Assembly (NCBI GenBank): GCA_905221605.1
Contig: CAJNDS010000431.1
Coordinates: 92,501-142,220 of the forward strand
Source of the DNA: Symbiodinium natans
Lineage: Eukaryota; Sar; Dinophyceae; Suessiales; Symbiodiniaceae
Direction: 5' to 3'
Length of the DNA: 49,720 nucleotides
The notes under the pieces were generated by a model. It ran no database searches. It was not told the origin of the DNA and saw only the letters and a list, made by a program, of their open reading frames with translations. The position numbers and the translations under genes are program-made. Positions 30,028-41,399 of this stretch are shown one piece after another (the first letter of the stretch is position 1; each line of letters opens with the position of its first letter).

Positions 30028-33000
30028 ATGACAGAGCCACAAGAGGGACTTCGCCGTCACCGACTCCGCAGCCGTCTTGGTCCCTGCCTGCGCCCTGCAC
30101 CAACTTCGCCCCACCGCTTCCTTCTGTGCTACCTGCCGCTGCTGGGCATCCTGGTAGTGAAGGGGGCCCCCTGGAGCATTTGGAACTGGGACGATGCGGC
30201 GGACTACGGAGGGCGATCTGAAGGAGGCCGAGAGCGCGACCAACGAGAACACCAAGGACAACCACATGGGGGACTACCACAAGTTCAGAGCGAGGAGGAC
30301 CAGATGGGGGGCTCACCAGGACAGCCGAGCCACATGGGCCCTCAACCTCCGCTACAACCAGAACCGCTTCCCCAGCACGGGGGGCCCCTTATGGGGGGCA
30401 CCGCTGTGCAGCCAGAAGCCGTTGACAGGGATGACTGGGAGGCTTGGGGTGGTTGGTGGGAACGACTACGTGGACCTAGCCACGGACGAGACGACCACCA
30501 TGGGGGGGACCACGGGCGCGATCCACTCCTACCTGTACATGCTGATCATCGACAACAAGGAGGACAGGGTGACGGGCGTGATCGACGGCTACCAGAACGA
30601 GAGGTGCCACCGGACCAAGAAATGCCAACAGAAGGGGGACAGCCGCAACCACACGAACATGGACATGGAGCAGCGCAGGAACAAGCCGAAGGGCAGTTTC
30701 GACCTCTACCTGCGCAACCCGGAGAGCGACGTGGAGCTGAAGAAGAAGACGGGCACGACCCACCCCTACCCGAGCAAGGAGCCCCCCAGGAGGGGGGGAC
30801 CGCCCAAGGAGGAAGCTCTGAGTACAGAGATGCGCCCCGATGGGGGGACGACCAATGGACGGTCAGAGAGTGGAGGTCGACCAGATGGAGGTGGTGGAAC
30901 TACCCGCGCGATCGACCTGAAGCCTCATGGTTTCAAGTGCAACTTCGAGACTGGCGGGCTGCAAGGCAGGAGCGAGCTGAAGAGCAGCAAGGGTGGTGGC
31001 CCGAAAATGGGGGGATGGAACAGACGACGACACCGACCAGTCCAACGACCCGGCACTCCATGCCTGGAACCCCGGAGACCGCGCGCCAGACGCCGACATG
31101 GAAGAGCCGGCCCAGGCTCAAAGCTATGATGCGGCAGCCCATGCATGGAACCCTGGGCCTACGCAGGGCCCGCTGGCGCAAGAAGCGCCCGGCAACCACC
31201 AGTGGGGCGACAATGTGGATGAGGACACAGTGAGCCAAGAAGCCAAAGCACGAGCGTGGGAACAATACCTACAAGAACGGAGGCGGCAAGCTACAAGTGG
31301 AGAGCCTGCTCCACAGATGCCTCCTTGGTTTGGAGAGGAGGGAAAAAAGGCGAGCAAGCCGGTGGACATTGGACCGCCGGGCTATCCGCCTACTGATCGA
31401 CGGCGAGTCCGCTACCTGAACAAGGGGGCCATGGAGGAGATTCGCAACCGGCCCTACTTGGAAAAGTGGCAAAATGAGCGACGCCGCTATGAGCAGAGGG
31501 ACGAGCCTAAGAAAGGCAGGGCCACGCGCATGGGGGCCAGCCAACAGGGGGGTCGCCAACACAGCCACGGGAACCCCTCTACCAGCTCTGCCTCGTCGTC
31601 TACCTCCTGGGCAAGTGGGCCAACTACGTCCGGGACTTCTGCGAGCTGGCGGGGTTGGTCTTCGTGGAGCACGTGGACATCGGGGGCCCAACACAGACCG
31701 AGGCACGACGGGGGACAGGGACCAGTGCGGCAAGAACGCAAAGCTCGCCAGTGAGCTTTGGCACACGGAATGGAGCGAACTGGTCCACCGTAGTGGCAGC
31801 ACTCCGACGCCGGGGACGGGTGAGGAATGGAGTGCCATGCTCAACCGCCATCGGCACCGGCCAAGACCTTTGCATGATGGAGAAGAACAGCGAGACCCGG
31901 AACAACGTGACCCCCACGAGCCGGACCATCCTGAACAACCGCAAGCGGACCAGCCTGATGGGCGAGGCCAACAGCCGGAACAATGCCAGCAAGCGGGACA
32001 AACAGAGGGGCCCAACAACGTAGTGAACGTGGACACGCCGCCGGACCTGGTGGAGGAGGCGGAGGATATCATTGATGCCCTGCTGGACAGCCTGGAGCAC
32101 CAGCCTACACAACATGAACGGCAACACCAAGAAGACAGACACGCGGCCAGCGAACACAAGGACGACAAGGAGGACCAGGCTCTGCTTCAATGTGGGCTTG
32201 TGGGCCGCCGCCCACCAGACACGGGGAACACCATGAACGACTACGCTGACGACCTGCTCGACGATGACGACCCGCCCATGAGCACAAGGACGACGACCGC
32301 CAGAGCAAGAGCTATGGGGACGAGACCGCAGACGAGGAAGATGAAGTGGCATGGGTGCAAAGGAAAAAGAGGAAGAGAGGAGATGGGGACCCAGAAAACC
32401 ACACCGACTACACCGACCTCGCCGAGAACGCGCAAGGGAGTGGGGGACCTCCTGAAGGCGAAGAACGCAATCATGGAGGACCACAGACCGGAGAAGGCGA
32501 GGGTGAGGCAGCGGAGACCCACGCCTGTAACGCGGACTGCGACCTGGAAGAGCAACAAAGGGTCGAAAGGGAGCTGGAAGAGGAGCGTGCACTGCAAGAA
32601 GAATGGGAACAAGACCGAGCCCTACATGAAGAATGGGTGCAGAAAACCATCGACGAGTACCTCACGGAAGAAGATGATCGGGGGGCCAATCGACCGCCGG
32701 AGGGGACCACCCAGATGCAGACACACCAGCAGCATCACCACGTGGCTGCGGTTACGATGGCTCTCAACCGATGGATGGTAGGGGCCACAGCGACCGGCGG
32801 CATGGAGATCGAAGTGGACAGTGTGGTGGAAGTGCTCACGCACGTGCTCAACCTGAACCAGCTGCTCCTCGAGGAAGAGGGCGAGCCGACGTTGCGCCTC
32901 ACCGTCCTCTACCAGATCATGTCCAGATGGCGACAAGAGCGCGCTTGGCGCAAAAAGGTCGAGATAGAAACGATGGGGAGGATCTGGCAGGGATACCTGG

Positions 33001-33573
33001 AGGCCCTCCATTCCAAGGGGGCCCGGTGGGAAGGGGCCAAGCTGATGGAGCACAACACGGAGGATGTGGAGGACCCGAGCCAAGCCGCGACAAGTGGGGG
33101 AGCGAACCTGGAGGGAGAGCAGACCCTAGTCGACCCCGCACAACCTGCCGGAGACGCCACAACGTCTTGGGGGGGTCTGGACGGAGCCGGCCGAAAGACC
33201 AACAATGCCAGGGGGGCCGTGGCCGGTGAGGGCCCCAGGCTACTGGAAAAGACCGTGGCCCAACTGCCTCCTACGCCCATGGCGTCCATGGCATCGTCCA
33301 CGTCAACCCGGGGAGCCTTTTCGATACCAGCAGTTCCTCAAGGAGGCCATCGAGTGGAGGCACCTGGAGGCCCTGCGGGTGAGTGAGACCACCTCGGGGG
33401 TCCAACCAGGAGGTCGCCACGAAGGAGCGACTTCGTCCGCATGTTCGGCTGATCAAGGAGGGCGCCAGCCAGGGGGACAGATGCAGAGCACGCAAATCGA
33501 CACCCAGGACGATGCACAGGAGGAGGATGAGGGGGCCACTGATGAGGATCAACACAAGGGGGTGGACAAGTGA
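30028..33573 (+). pseudogene. ORF3 of element 2: large unrecognised hydrophilic protein, frameshifted
   Basis: About 1.2 kb-codon coding region downstream of the RT, open from 29782 with ATGs at 29947 and 30028. I favour 30028 but cannot prove it. The legible reading passes through several frames: WNWDDAADYGG and DDWEAWGGWWERL to about 31010; then HAWNPGD twice and WEQYLQERRRQ to about 31540; then LYQLCLVVYLLGKWANYV to about 31685; then ELWHTEWSELVHRSG and DLVEEAEDIIDALLDSLE to about 32275; then an acidic coiled coil (VERELEEERALQEEWEQ) and a helical block (VVEVLTHVLNLNQLLLEEE); and last YQQFLKEAIEWRHLEALR to the TGA at 33571-33573. Most switches coincide with G runs. Composition is rich in Trp, Gln, His, Asp, Glu and Pro. 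No domain recognised. It is in the same orientation and within the same (GA)n-bounded unit as ORF1/ORF2, hence assigned to the element. A separate nested gene is the alternative. Confidence 0.6.
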
Positions 33574-34003
<430 letters not shown>

Positions 34004-34770
34004 TGAAAAGAGGAAGAGATGAAGAAAGCAGCAGGGCTTTGTCCTCTGCCTCTGTGCATTCCTTGTTCTTCTCTCCTGTCTCATTGGTGATCAGTGATAA
34101 ACCAAGACGAGCTTGCCGTTCTTTCATTTTCTTTTTCTGGTGGAAAGCTAAGAAGCAGGAAGGAGAGGAAGGAAGGTGGAGAAATAGAAAGAGAAGCAAG
34201 AACGGAAAGAACAATACGCAGAAATGACAGAGAGAAAGGGAGAACTGCAAGCCCAGCGGAAGAAGAAGAAGAAGAAGAAGAAGAAGAAGAAGAAGAAGAA
34301 GAAGAAGAAGAAGAAGAAGAAGAAGAAGAAGAAGATAGAGAGAGATGGAGACAGAGATGAAGAGAGCAATGAAGTCGAGGAAGGGGCAGATGATGAGAGC
34401 GAGGGTGTCTTGCTTTCCCTGAGCTTTCGGTTCCTTTCATTTGTCCTTTCTTCTTATGAAGAGAAAAGGGAGAAGAGCAGAGGATGAAGGCAAGGGAAGA
34501 GAAAACGTGTGAACCGAGCGAAAGAGGAGTTCTCCCTTCCTGTCCCCACCATCTGCCTTCATCCTATCTTTTCCTTTTTGTTCTCTGTTTTCCTTATTCT
34601 TCGCAGAAAGTTTTGGAAAGGAGGGGAGGAAGGAAAGAGGGGAGGGGAGGGATAAGAGAGCAAGAGATGGCAGAGGAGAGAGAGATAGCGAGACAGAGCG
34701 AAGAAGAGAGAGAGAGAGGGAGATTAAACAAAAAAAATCTTGAGAGGGAAGGAAATGAGAGATAAATACA
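34004..34770. repeat. Purine-rich low-complexity DNA with (GAA)n
   Basis: (GAA)n of about 26 units at 34255-34335, surrounded by GA-rich sequence similar in style to 19-23 kb. ORFs on both strands are translated repeats. Confidence 0.8.
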
Positions 34771-35269
34771 TCGAGATGAAGTGGTGTTTTCCCTTTCCCC
34801 TTCCTTCGTGTTATATCAGGTAAACAAAAACAATACTAATAGGAAAAGGCTAAAAGCGGCTAAAACAACAATATGGTCATGGGAATATTTACCAAGAAAG
34901 GAGTATATTATCGTCTTATTTGAAGCAACACACTTGAGAGCGCTCAGGGTTTGTCATTTCCAGCAGCTCCTGTAGTTAGCGGTATTTATGTTATTATTGT
35001 TTTTTTTAAGTAGTATATTTATGGCAAACACCAGACCCTTAAACGAGGGTTGAATGGAAAACATACACCCTAGAATGAGATGGTAGGTGGCGAAGCCCTA
35101 GGAAAATAAGAGATGTGATGCCAAACATGGGAGCCCTGAGCCGTGAACCGAACTAGCCCTAAGCCATAAATTTTGCCTTAAACCTAAACCCTACAAATTG
35201 TACGTGTGAATTGAACCATTTAAATAGCAAACAAAAAGGAAGTGCCAAATAGACCCTAAAGGTCCATGC
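34771..35269. other. AT-rich unique sequence, no gene
   Basis: No motif, repeat or long frame supported. Confidence 0.5.
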
Positions 35270-35350
35270 CACATAACCCTATAACCCTATAACCCTATAA
35301 CCCTATAACCCTAACCCTAAACTAAACCCTAAACCCTAAACCCTAAACCT
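35270..35350 (-). repeat. CCCTAAA and CCCTATAA repeats
   Basis: About five CCCTATAA units switch to CCCTAAA units (35270-35348), showing a variant telomere-like unit growing beside the standard one. Confidence 0.75.
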
Positions 35351-35383
35351 CTCTTTCATATAATAATTTAAACCTTAATGTCC

Positions 35384-35822
35384 TTCGTGGTTGAAGGCCC
35401 ATACTTCGTGGTTTGAGGCCCAGAATTTGTGGTTTAAGGCCCATAATTCGTGGGTTAAGGCCGAAACTGGTTTAAGGCCCATAGTTCGTGGTTTAAGGCT
35501 CATAATTCGTGGTTTAAGGCCCATAATTCGTGGTTTATAGGCCCGTGGTTTAAAATCCACAATTCGTGGTTTAAGGCCCATAATTCGTGGTTTAAGGCCC
35601 GTGGTTTAAGACCCATAATTCGTGCTTTACGCCCATACTTCGTGGTTTAAGGCCCATAATTCGTGGTTTAAGGCCCATAATTCGTGGTTTGAGGCCCGTG
35701 GTTTAAGGCCCATAATTCGTGGTTTAAGGCCCGTGGTTTGAGGCCCGTTGTTTAAGGCCCATAATTCGTGGCTTAAGGCCCGTGGTTTAAGCCCATAATT
35801 CGTGGTTGAAAGCCCGTGGTTT
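35384..35822. repeat. 21-bp minisatellite (TTCGTGGTTTAAGGCCCATAA)
   Basis: About 20 copies of a 20-21 bp unit, with shortened units of CCCGTGGTTTAAGG type interspersed. The minus-strand ORF at 35375-35581 (repeating GLKPRIM) is translated repeat. Confidence 0.92.
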
Positions 35823-35990
35823 AGGTGGTGTTTAGGGTTTCAGGGCCTCAAGGCCTGGCGTTTAGGATTTCAGGGCCTCAAGGCCTGGCGTTTATTTAGG
35901 GTTTCAAGGCCTCAAAGCCTGGGGTTTAAGGTTTCAGGGCCTCAAGGCCTGGAATTTAGGGTTTCTGGGCTTCAAGGAGGGCCTGGGGTG
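35823..35990. repeat. About 36-bp minisatellite
   Basis: Units of the type GTTTAGGGTTTCAGGGCCTC then AAGGCCTGG, four to five copies, each containing a TTTAGGG-like word. Confidence 0.8.
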
Positions 35991-36194
35991 GCCAACGCAG
36001 AGATGCGATAGCAAGAATATGAAGTTAAGAAAATTAGGTGTGTTTGTTGTGTTGGTTCGTTTAGACCTTTGAAACTGAGATGATTGGAGAGTAATTGTAT
36101 TTTTGTTTTTCCCAAAGTTATGGGACTCTCTGGGTGGGTGGGTGTTATATCAGAGCCGTAATATAACTTTACCATAAAACTGCTCGACACGGAG

Positions 36195-36500
36195 CTGCTG
36201 AACCCTAAGCCCTAAACCCTAAACCCTAAACCCTCAAACCCGAAAACCCTAAACCCTAACCTCCTGAGGCTGGGGCCTTGGGTAGCGGAGAGCTTGAAGG
36301 GCTCCTGTCCTCTCTGGCATTGCCCGTGGCCCTGCTGGCTCCCATCCTTTTCGCGGAGCTCCAGGCCTGACGTCAAGCCCCCTGAGCCCTAAACCCTTAA
36401 CCCTTAACCCTAAACCCTAAACCCTAAACCCTAAACCCTAAACCCTAAACCCTAAACCCTAAACCCTAAACCCTAAACCCTAGCCCTAAACCCTGAACCC
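36195..36500 (-). repeat. CCCTAAA arrays flanking an exon-like segment
   Basis: Arrays at 36195-36255 and 36375-36500 in the same orientation. This is one of the exceptions to the convergent layout. Confidence 0.85.
36269..36363 (+). CDS. Candidate exon, function unknown
   Basis: After GAG, the frame reads GSGELEGLLSSLALPVALLA and on to a possible ...CTCCAG|GC boundary. Leu/Ala-rich and coding-like, with no family recognised. It could equally be an isolated relic. Confidence 0.35.
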
Positions 36501-37212
36501 GAAGCGAAAGTGTATGGTCAGATGAAGATTACGTTTTGCGAGTGTAGGCGGGGTTCGTAGGTATACGGATGAGCGCACATATGGTTCCGCACCCACCCCT
36601 CATGGTATCCCCCCCCTCCACCCCCCTTCCCAGCAATACCCTCTCGCAAAGCTAAACCCTATGCCCTAAACCCTAAGGCCTTAAACCACAAAACCCTTTA
36701 CCCTAAAACCTGCAACCCTAAACAGACCGTTAACACCTCAAAACCCTTTCAAATCCCATACAAAACCCATAAAACCTTGACCCTAGTGTGGTTGTGGGGT
36801 GGTTAAGGATTTGCGGTTTAGGGCTTAGGGTCTTTTTAGGGATCACTGCTTCTGGGCTCCTGAGGGTTTGGGTTTAGAGCCAATGAAAATGCATAGGGTG
36901 TCCTTGTAGGCACACATTCAAACCCTACTTAGCTGCACATGAGTACCTGCACTGCACGCAATTGTAGCGAAGCGCAGTGTGACCGTAAGGGCGACTTAGG
37001 TGGTGTCTACTTACTAGTACTGCCAGCCGATAAAGCACAATTGCCGCGACATTACGAATAGAACCACTCGAGTGCCATGGCACAAACATAGTACTTGTAG
37101 TGAGGAATCTTAGAGAATCTTGGAGCCGGGCGTATGAGGGACACCTCTATGTTGAGAAATGGCCCTTTGCCCTAGAAAAGATTTTGGCAACCCAAGCCTT
37201 AGGCAAACCCCT
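36501..37212. other. Unique sequence with scattered telomere-like units
   Basis: Degenerate CCCTAAA words at 36650-36720 and TTTAGGG-like words at 36815-36875. No gene seen. Confidence 0.45.
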
Positions 37213-37570
37213 GAACTCGAGACCCGAAACCCTAAACCCCAAACCCTAAACCCTAAACCCCAAACCCTAAACCCTAAACCCCAAACCCTAAACCCTAAAC
37301 CCTAAACCCTAAACCCTAAACCCTAAGCTCCAGGCATGGCGCCCGGGTATGCCGCTCTTGCTCATCTCCTTGCTGCACTTGATCAGAGCGGAAGTGGTGA
37401 TCCCCTGGGTATTCCGGGCGCCGCCAGCACCCACCCGAGAAGAGTCGCCGCAAGAGTTGCGAGAGGGGGAGAAAAGCTGGCCATCGCGTTTAGGGTTTAG
37501 GGTTTAGGGTTTAGGGTTTAGGGTTTAGGGTTTAGGGTTTAGGGTTTAGGGTTTAGGGTTTAGGGTTTGG
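37213..37570. repeat. Convergent telomere-type pair with exon-like spacer
   Basis: CCCTAAA/CCCCAAA units (37213-37325), about 160 bp of GC-rich unique sequence, then (TTTAGGG)11 (37489-37567). Confidence 0.88.
37334..37488 (+). CDS. Candidate exon, function unknown
   Basis: After CTCCAG the frame reads GYAALAHLLAALDQSGSGDP, then Gly/Ala/Arg-rich text to the edge of the TTTAGGG array. The whole 155-bp segment is open and GC-rich. The donor is unclear. It may belong to the same plus-strand gene as the S1-like exons further right. Confidence 0.4.
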
Positions 37571-39492
37571 GTTTCTTTGGGGGATGATGTGCAAACTTGA
37601 ACAGCTCATTTCTTCCTCGTGAATTGCCCAGTGGCCCCTGTTTTTTGAGAAAAGTAGTCATCATGACCACCATTGTGGCGATCATCGTCTTCAACACATT
37701 CCAGACCACCATTACCGTTAACACAATCCAGACCACCATAAATTACCGTTATGACGTTTAGGATTTAGGGCTTAGGGTTTAGGATTGAGGGCGTAGGGCC
37801 AGGGTTTAGTATTGAGGGTTTAGGATTTAGGTTTTAGGGTTGGCGCGATTAACTCAGAATGGCATTCTCAGTCTTGGTATGGCCACGATGATGAGGACTA
37901 GCAAAGAATCTTGTTCTTTTTGTGCGTAGAGTTTTAGTTACTACCAGTATTGCTAGTCCTGTTACTGTTACGTTAACATTGAAAAGATGATGATGATGCT
38001 GTGCTTTGCTTAGCACGACTGACTGTGATTGTCGCCGACACCATAAGTATTCCAAAGGTTCCTTTTGCCAGTGCAATGAACACTCATTCTAAGGCGAACT
38101 CTCCAGGTGTCGAATGACATGTTACTCCCGATCCTTTGCCCTTCTTTTTGCTTACCTGCGGGGGGTTGGCGCGGTTGTGTAGTAAACACTGAACTCCTGT
38201 ATTGCGCTGAGGCAGGTCTACATCCATGCGAAGCAGAAGTTCAATGGACTCATCCTCAGGTTTCTAAGGTTGAGGATGGTTGAGGGTTGGGGCGGGTTTG
38301 GGGTCGAAGAGGTTTAGGGTATAGAGGGTGTAGAGGCGGATTCAAAGTTTTGGCGATTTTGGGGTTCAGGGTTGCATGGTACAGGGTTTATCGGATTTGC
38401 GGTTTCTAGGCTTCGGCAAGCACTCACTCCTCCAAGCGTACGCCGAAGGGGCAACTCTGGCTTTTCATCATGTTAGACTGCGGGGTACTGGTAGCTACTG
38501 AGGTGGCCAGAGGCGAACCCCACCCAGTCCTTGCGGGGTCTGGAGTCCCTAGTGATGATTCTCTGGAGGTTGGTGGGGCGGAGGGTGTGAGGGACGGGAG
38601 AGTGCAAGCTCTGATTTCAACCTGAGGTTGGGGCGGTTGGGGGTTCCCCTTCGGGTGGTTCCTCTTCCCCTTCCTCTGGGATCAGGGGACGGGCACTTGT
38701 CGGTGGCCGTGGCACTGCCCATGAGGTGTTGGGTTCGTAGGGCGTGGTTGGGGGCTGGCGTTCTGATGTGTTTGGAATTTCAGGTATTAACGGGGGCTGT
38801 GGCAATTCAGGCCCTAGGGTGTCTCAGTACTCTGATCATTCTACAGGTTCGGCCCGGGATGAGGGGTCACAGTCATTGAATGCTCATCGGCGAGGTGCAT
38901 ATGGTCTATAGTTCATAAATTCGGGAGCAAGGCACTTCAAGCGTAAACTGGAGGGCGGTGAAGCGGATAATCGTACGTGTCGTACGTGCGAAATGCGGGT
39001 ATGCTAGTTGGGACAGCGGCAGGTCGCATGAGCAAAGATGTCGTGTCTCAAGGACTTGGGGACGCATAGTCTGGTATGTTTGCCCTCTCGCTCTTCGAGC
39101 CTCGTGAACGGGGAAGGGTGGTGGAGGGGGTCTGGGCTGAAGTGGAGGTGATGTTCTGATGCTCGCCAACGCGCGCGTAAATGAACAGATGGCCATGCTG
39201 CCAGTCTCCAGCCCGGCTATATGCCGGTAACCGTGCCGAGGATTGACCTGGAAGCGCCCTATACGGGCGAGGGCTCCAGGGGGGGCAGGCTTGGGCGGGA
39301 AAGTTTGGCCTCGGGCCAACGGCGGCCACCAGGTGATGTGTTGGAGGGCCATGCGAGGTGAGTAGTGACAAGGAGCTGATTTTCGAGATGCTGTGTCTAG
39401 TTGTAGGTACATTTAGATTGCCGCCTTTTCAGCCGCACTGAGCGAGAGAGGAGAGGTATTTGTTTTGTGTTGTTGGTTGCTTGACACATATC
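37571..39492. other. Long unique stretch, no supported gene
   Basis: TTTAGGG-like words at 37755-37840 and G/T-rich DNA at 38240-38850. Open frames at 38617-38879 and 38906-39412 overlap on both strands and lack motifs. Exons too short to recognise may be hidden here. Confidence 0.45.
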
Positions 39493-39586
39493 TACCAGGA
39501 CGGGCTATTAGACCCTATAACCCTTAAAAAAGGGCCTTTATAGGGCTGTTTATGGGGGTTATAGGGCCTAATAGCCCATCCTGGTA
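39493..39586. repeat. Near-perfect 94-bp hairpin (miniature element candidate)
   Basis: TACCAGGACGGGCTATTAGA at the left faces its near complement at the right, with arms of about 31 bp (through CCCTATAACCC). The flanks show no clear target duplication. Different family from the elements at 12-14.6 kb. Confidence 0.8.
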
Positions 39587-39949
39587 AGCCGCAGTACGGG
39601 AGTGACTTTGTGCCTTCTTGATGCTCTGGGAGTTGGGGCTGGTCCCGGGGGGGGTTGTGCTGAGATCGACGCGCCCTGAGTCTGGAGGTTTGGTATGTCT
39701 TACTACAGGACTGGGCTACATCCGTCGCACACTACTACTACTTAGGGTTTCTAGGATTGGGGGGGTGTCGGGGGTTTCAAGGACTTGGGGTGAGGTCAAA
39801 AACCCGAAACCCCAAACCCCCAAACCCTGAACCCAAATCCCCGGCCCAGGCCTGCTCCTGGCATCTACGCTCCGCTGCGAGACGCCTCTGGCGCGCATGA
39901 GCGCGATCGCGGCGGATGGCCGAACTCCCTACCAAGGCCCGGGATTTGC
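39587..39949. other. Unique sequence, possible exon fragment
   Basis: A GC-rich stretch at 39845-39935 between CCCTAAA-like blocks is open in one plus-strand frame (ASTLRCETPLARMSAIAADG). No splice sites or family. Confidence 0.3.
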
Positions 39950-40258
39950 TAAACCCGAAACCCCAAGCCCGAAGCCCTAAACCCTAAACCCAAAGCCCTA
40001 AGCCCTAAACCCTAAACCTTAAAACCCTAAACCCTAAACCCTAAACCCTAAACCCTAAACCCTCAACCCTAGCAGCTCCCAGGCACGGTGATCAGGCACA
40101 ACGCCTTTGGCGCGCTTGTGGACATCGGCTGCGAATCTCCAGGTGGGGGTCCCCTTGTGAAGGCGTTCGCCTTCAGGGTTTGGGGACACTAGAGTTTTCC
40201 TTGGGATTTAGGGTTTAGGGTTTAGGGTTTAGGGTTTTTTAGATTTAGGGTTTAGGGT
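39950..40258. repeat. Convergent telomere-type pair around an S1-like exon
   Basis: CCCTAAA units (39950-40070), the exon at 40083-40142, then TTTAGGG units (40205-40258). Confidence 0.85.
40083..40142 (+). CDS. Candidate exon, S1/OB-fold RNA-binding domain fragment
   Basis: CAG acceptor before 40083 and CCAG|GTGGGG donor at 40143. The 60-bp exon reads GTVIRHNAFGALVDIGCES when the first codon is completed by an upstream G. This matches the strand 1-3 signature of S1 RNA-binding domains (GxV....FGAxVDIG). S1 domains bind RNA in ribosomal, exonuclease and translation proteins. The surrounding introns carry CCCTAAA at the 3' end (left) and TTTAGGG at the 5' end (right). The domain match is by eye. 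Confidence 0.6.
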
Positions 40259-40689
40259 TGACGGAAGCGCGAGCAACATGAGCTTCTGGTGTTCGGCATT
40301 TAATGGCGGATGGGAGCCTAGGACGCTTTGGCTGCGGTTGGGGTCGCAGGAGGTCATGCCCTCCGCACTTTTGAACTCATCTTTCCCCCTTGAACCTAAC
40401 CGGAGAGCCTCGATTTCCGAAAGTATTGCACTGTGACAAGGCCTCTTCCCAGACTCCCACACCTCCCAAACCCCCAGTCCCTCTGAGCAAACGCCTGGCG
40501 GCCCAAACCTTGGAATGTAAGTCCCCAAACCCGCACGACCGCACGACCTCGCGCCACCAGGCATGGTCCTCTTAGGAAACGAGCTCGTCCAAGCGTCGCC
40601 AGAGCACACTGGCCCCGGCGCGGCAGCAGCTAGGCAGCAGTTGCCCTTAGTTCTGGGGCCCATATGCCTTACCTAAACCCCACATGAAC
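40259..40689. other. Intron-like sequence, no gene
   Basis: Unique sequence between predicted exons. The minus-strand 144-aa frame at 40229-40663 has no family resemblance. Confidence 0.4.
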
Positions 40690-41008
40690 CTTGACTGTAA
40701 ACCCTAAAACCTAAACCCTAAACCCTAAACCTTTTTTCCTTTGGGGTGGCCGGGCGCGAAACCACTGCAAGCCTGTCATGTCAAGCCCATGGGGCCCATA
40801 TCAAGATCTAAGCATCACTCACCCGAATGCAAGGCCAGCGCACACCCCAGTCGCACTGCCTTGCAGCGTGCTTTTCGGTGCCTACCAGCCCTAAACCCTA
40901 AGCACTAAACCCTGAACCCTAAACCCTAAACCCTAGACCCTAAACCCTAAACCCTAAACCCCAACCCCAAACCCTAAACCCTAAACCCTAAACCCTAAGT
41001 CCTATCAA
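40690..41008 (-). repeat. CCCTAAA arrays before an exon
   Basis: Arrays at 40690-40735 and 40885-41008. The latter ends 7 bp before the TTCTAG acceptor of the next candidate exon. Confidence 0.85.
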
Positions 41009-41015
41009 CTTCTAG

Positions 41016-41116
41016 GAGCCCAAGGCCCTGCTGCGCGCGCAGCCCGACGTGCAAGCTCAGCTGCCTCCGGGTTCCTCCGTCACCACCTATGTTTGGCACA
41101 AGTGCCTGGGCTTCAG
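41016..41116 (+). CDS. Candidate exon, S1-domain-like protein
   Basis: CTTCTAG acceptor at 41009-41015. The frame reads EPKALLRAQPDVQAQLPPGS then SVTTYVWHKCLGF. The LPPGSxVxxYV pattern resembles the entry to an S1 domain (LxPGxxVxGxV). The likely donor is CAG|GAGAAG. GA donors are used in dinoflagellates besides GT and GC. Probably the next coding piece after the exon at 40083. Confidence 0.5.
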
Positions 41117-41154
41117 GAGAAGAAGACAGGCACTCATATGGCGTCCGAGGTGTG

Positions 41155-41340
41155 ATATATATATATATACACATATATATATATATATATACATATGCTA
41201 CCCCCCCCCCGATGTACCTACCCTTTTTTGGGCTGAATTTATAGAATATTCTGTATTTCTCCCTATCTCTCCCCTCCACCCCAAGATCCCGCAACGCGCG
41301 GTCGTTTTTTTTTTTTTTTTTTGGGGGGGGGGGGGGGGGG
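41155..41340. repeat. (TA)n microsatellite, and T18-to-G18 homopolymer switch
   Basis: (AT)n with AC steps at 41155-41190. A T run directly followed by an equally long G run at about 41305-41340. Confidence 0.85.
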
Positions 41341-41399
41341 CCCACAACAATTCAATAGAGGAAACCTGAACAATTTGCTTGTGGATTGCATGCTGTGAT

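Noticed and set aside
30194-31129. 311-aa frame overlapping ORF3
   Set aside because: It looks GC3-rich and briefly protein-like (SYLYMLIIDNKED), but it is the shifted shadow of a Gln/His/Glu/Pro-rich frame. The same shadow effect occurs at 31850-32020, where downstream continuity shows which frame is real. Not fully excluded for about 30470-30780.
38906-39412. 168-aa minus-strand ORF
   Set aside because: No motif, no codon bias, Pro/Arg/Leu-rich, with a competing frame on the same strand. Probably chance in GC-rich DNA.
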